Source of the DNA: Solobacterium sp. UBA1789
GTDB taxonomy: Bacteria; Bacillota_I; Bacilli_A; Erysipelotrichales; Erysipelotrichaceae
Reading direction: 5' to 3'
Assembly (NCBI GenBank): GCA_002314515.1
Contig: DCGB01000014.1
Coordinates: 1 to 6,558, forward strand
Length of the DNA: 6,558 bases
Position 1 is the first letter of the stretch. The number at the start of each line of letters is the position of its first letter. Below, piece by piece: positions 5,582 through 6,558 of the stretch. The notes under the pieces were generated by a model. It saw only the letters and a list, made by a program, of their open reading frames with translations. It searched no databases and was not told the origin of the DNA. A program made the position numbers and the translations under genes.

Positions 5582-6558
5582 TAAATGCTTTTAACCAAAA
5601 CTTTTTAACTCCTTTATATACTGCCTTCTTTAGACTATTGAGCACTATTGCCGGTCCAATGATTTTCTTAAGCGTTGCCTGGGGTATTTATGGTATAGGT
5701 GATTCCATTACATTGGGAAGAATTGGTAAAAAACTATTTGGTTTATTTATTTCTATTAATATGGCTTCTGCCTTATTTGCTATTGTTGGCTATCCATTAA
5801 TTGGACCAGCATTAAGCAATACTGAAAAAACTTTATCAGGCATTTCCGTAATCTTTAATATGATATTAGATATTATTCCTTCCAGTATTGTTACTCCTTT
5901 TGCTGAAGGCAATACCCTACAGATTATCTTTATGGCTATTATTATTGGAACAGCTATGTTATTTTTAGGCAGAAGAACAGAAACAGTAGCAATTTTTATT
6001 GAACAGATCAATTATCTGATTCAGTTTCTTATGCAGTTTGTTGCCAGCACCGTTCCATTAATTACTTTCCTGGTTATTTTAAATCTAATGATTTCTGATA
6101 AAATTACCGTTTTCCTTGGTAGCTGGAAACTTCTTGCTCTCTATGTGCCTATAACATTGGCTGCTATTATCATATTATTTGTGTGGGCGGGCTTCATTCT
6201 AAAAGTATCGCCATTTAAGATGCTGAAAAAGAGTCTGCCACTATTCTTAATGGCTCTGACAACTGCCTCATCTTCAGCCTGCTTTGATATCAACATGCAG
6301 ATAACCAACAAAGAAATGGGTGTTGATTCCTCTTTGGCAGCCTTTGGTGTTCCTTTGGGATCTGTTATTAGTCGCCTTGGTGCAGTAATCTATTTCCAGC
6401 TGATGTGTTATTATTTTGCCAGTTATTATAATGTCAGTATGTCCTGGCAAACTATTGTTATTTTAACGATATCTTCGGTATTTATTGCCATTGCAACACC
6501 ACCAATTCCTGGCGGTGCAGCAGCTTCCTATGTTGCTCTTTTGGCAGCTGCTGGCATT
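5581..6558 (+). CDS. DAACS-family dicarboxylate/amino acid:cation symporter, body (out of frame with its start; runs off the window)
   Basis: This frame is open without a stop to the window edge, 326 codons, and encodes the rest of a sodium- or proton-coupled carboxylate/amino-acid importer. TM2 is LTPLYTAFFRLLSTIAGPMIFLSV (about 5605-5676), matching the family's FLRLL..IVGPLVF pattern. It is followed by GIGDSITLGRIGKKL (5695-5739) and several hydrophobic helices. The serine-rich hairpin HP1 is TTASSSACFD (6262-6291). The helix that normally carries NMDGT reads VPLGSVISRLGAVIYFQ (6349-6399), so that sodium-site motif is missing. HP2 begins ATPPIPGGAAASY (6493-6531). The last helix, with the substrate-binding Asp/Arg/Asn, lies beyond the window. 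No plausible independent start exists: the first in-frame TTG and ATG (5638, 5659) fall inside TM2 and lack a ribosome-binding site. Its N-terminal helix is encoded at the end of the preceding frame, one base out of phase. Confidence 0.85.

Noticed and set aside
5790..6011. Minus-strand open frame inside the symporter body
   Set aside because: It is antisense to the DAACS coding frame, which has clear homology.

Overview
The window is AT-rich, tightly packed DNA with clear Shine-Dalgarno sites and consensus sigma-A promoters. This fits a low-GC member of the Bacillota, possibly an Erysipelotrichia-like gut anaerobe. That placement is inferred from codon and base use and gene content, not from a marker gene. 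Every protein call rests on motifs read by eye.

Left part (1-1573): the first three codons of a minus-strand gene with a strong Shine-Dalgarno sit at the very edge. Next to them is one complete IS3-family (IS150-type) insertion sequence, also on the minus strand. It has 21-bp imperfect terminal inverted repeats, an orfA, an A7 slippery run, and an orfB in the -1 frame with an intact DDE triad. A hairpin at its upstream end covers the orfA ribosome-binding site.

Middle part (1574-3079): two minus-strand genes follow, each with its own promoter. One encodes a ZIP-family metal transporter. Its consensus promoter has the -10 box buried in a perfect 16-bp operator-like palindrome. The other encodes a cyclophilin peptidyl-prolyl isomerase with a GTG start; its terminator hairpin abuts the ZIP promoter. 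The cyclophilin gene is divergent from the plus-strand genes across a 55-bp gap holding overlapping promoters.

Right part (3087-6558): a plus-strand pair encodes an EamA/DMT permease, apparently read from a leaderless mRNA, and a C45-type Ntn-hydrolase/acyltransferase. The two overlap by 8 bp and end at a good terminator. After it comes a separate gene whose product looks like a degenerate GHKL/RsbW-type (anti-sigma-kinase-like) cytoplasmic domain joined to a DAACS (dicarboxylate/amino acid:cation symporter) transporter. The reading frame breaks by -1 right after the first transmembrane helix, so the transporter body (5581 onward, open to the window end) is not in frame with its start. This domain fusion and its frameshift are the most unusual content of the window.

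No rRNA, tRNA, riboswitch or CRISPR array was seen.
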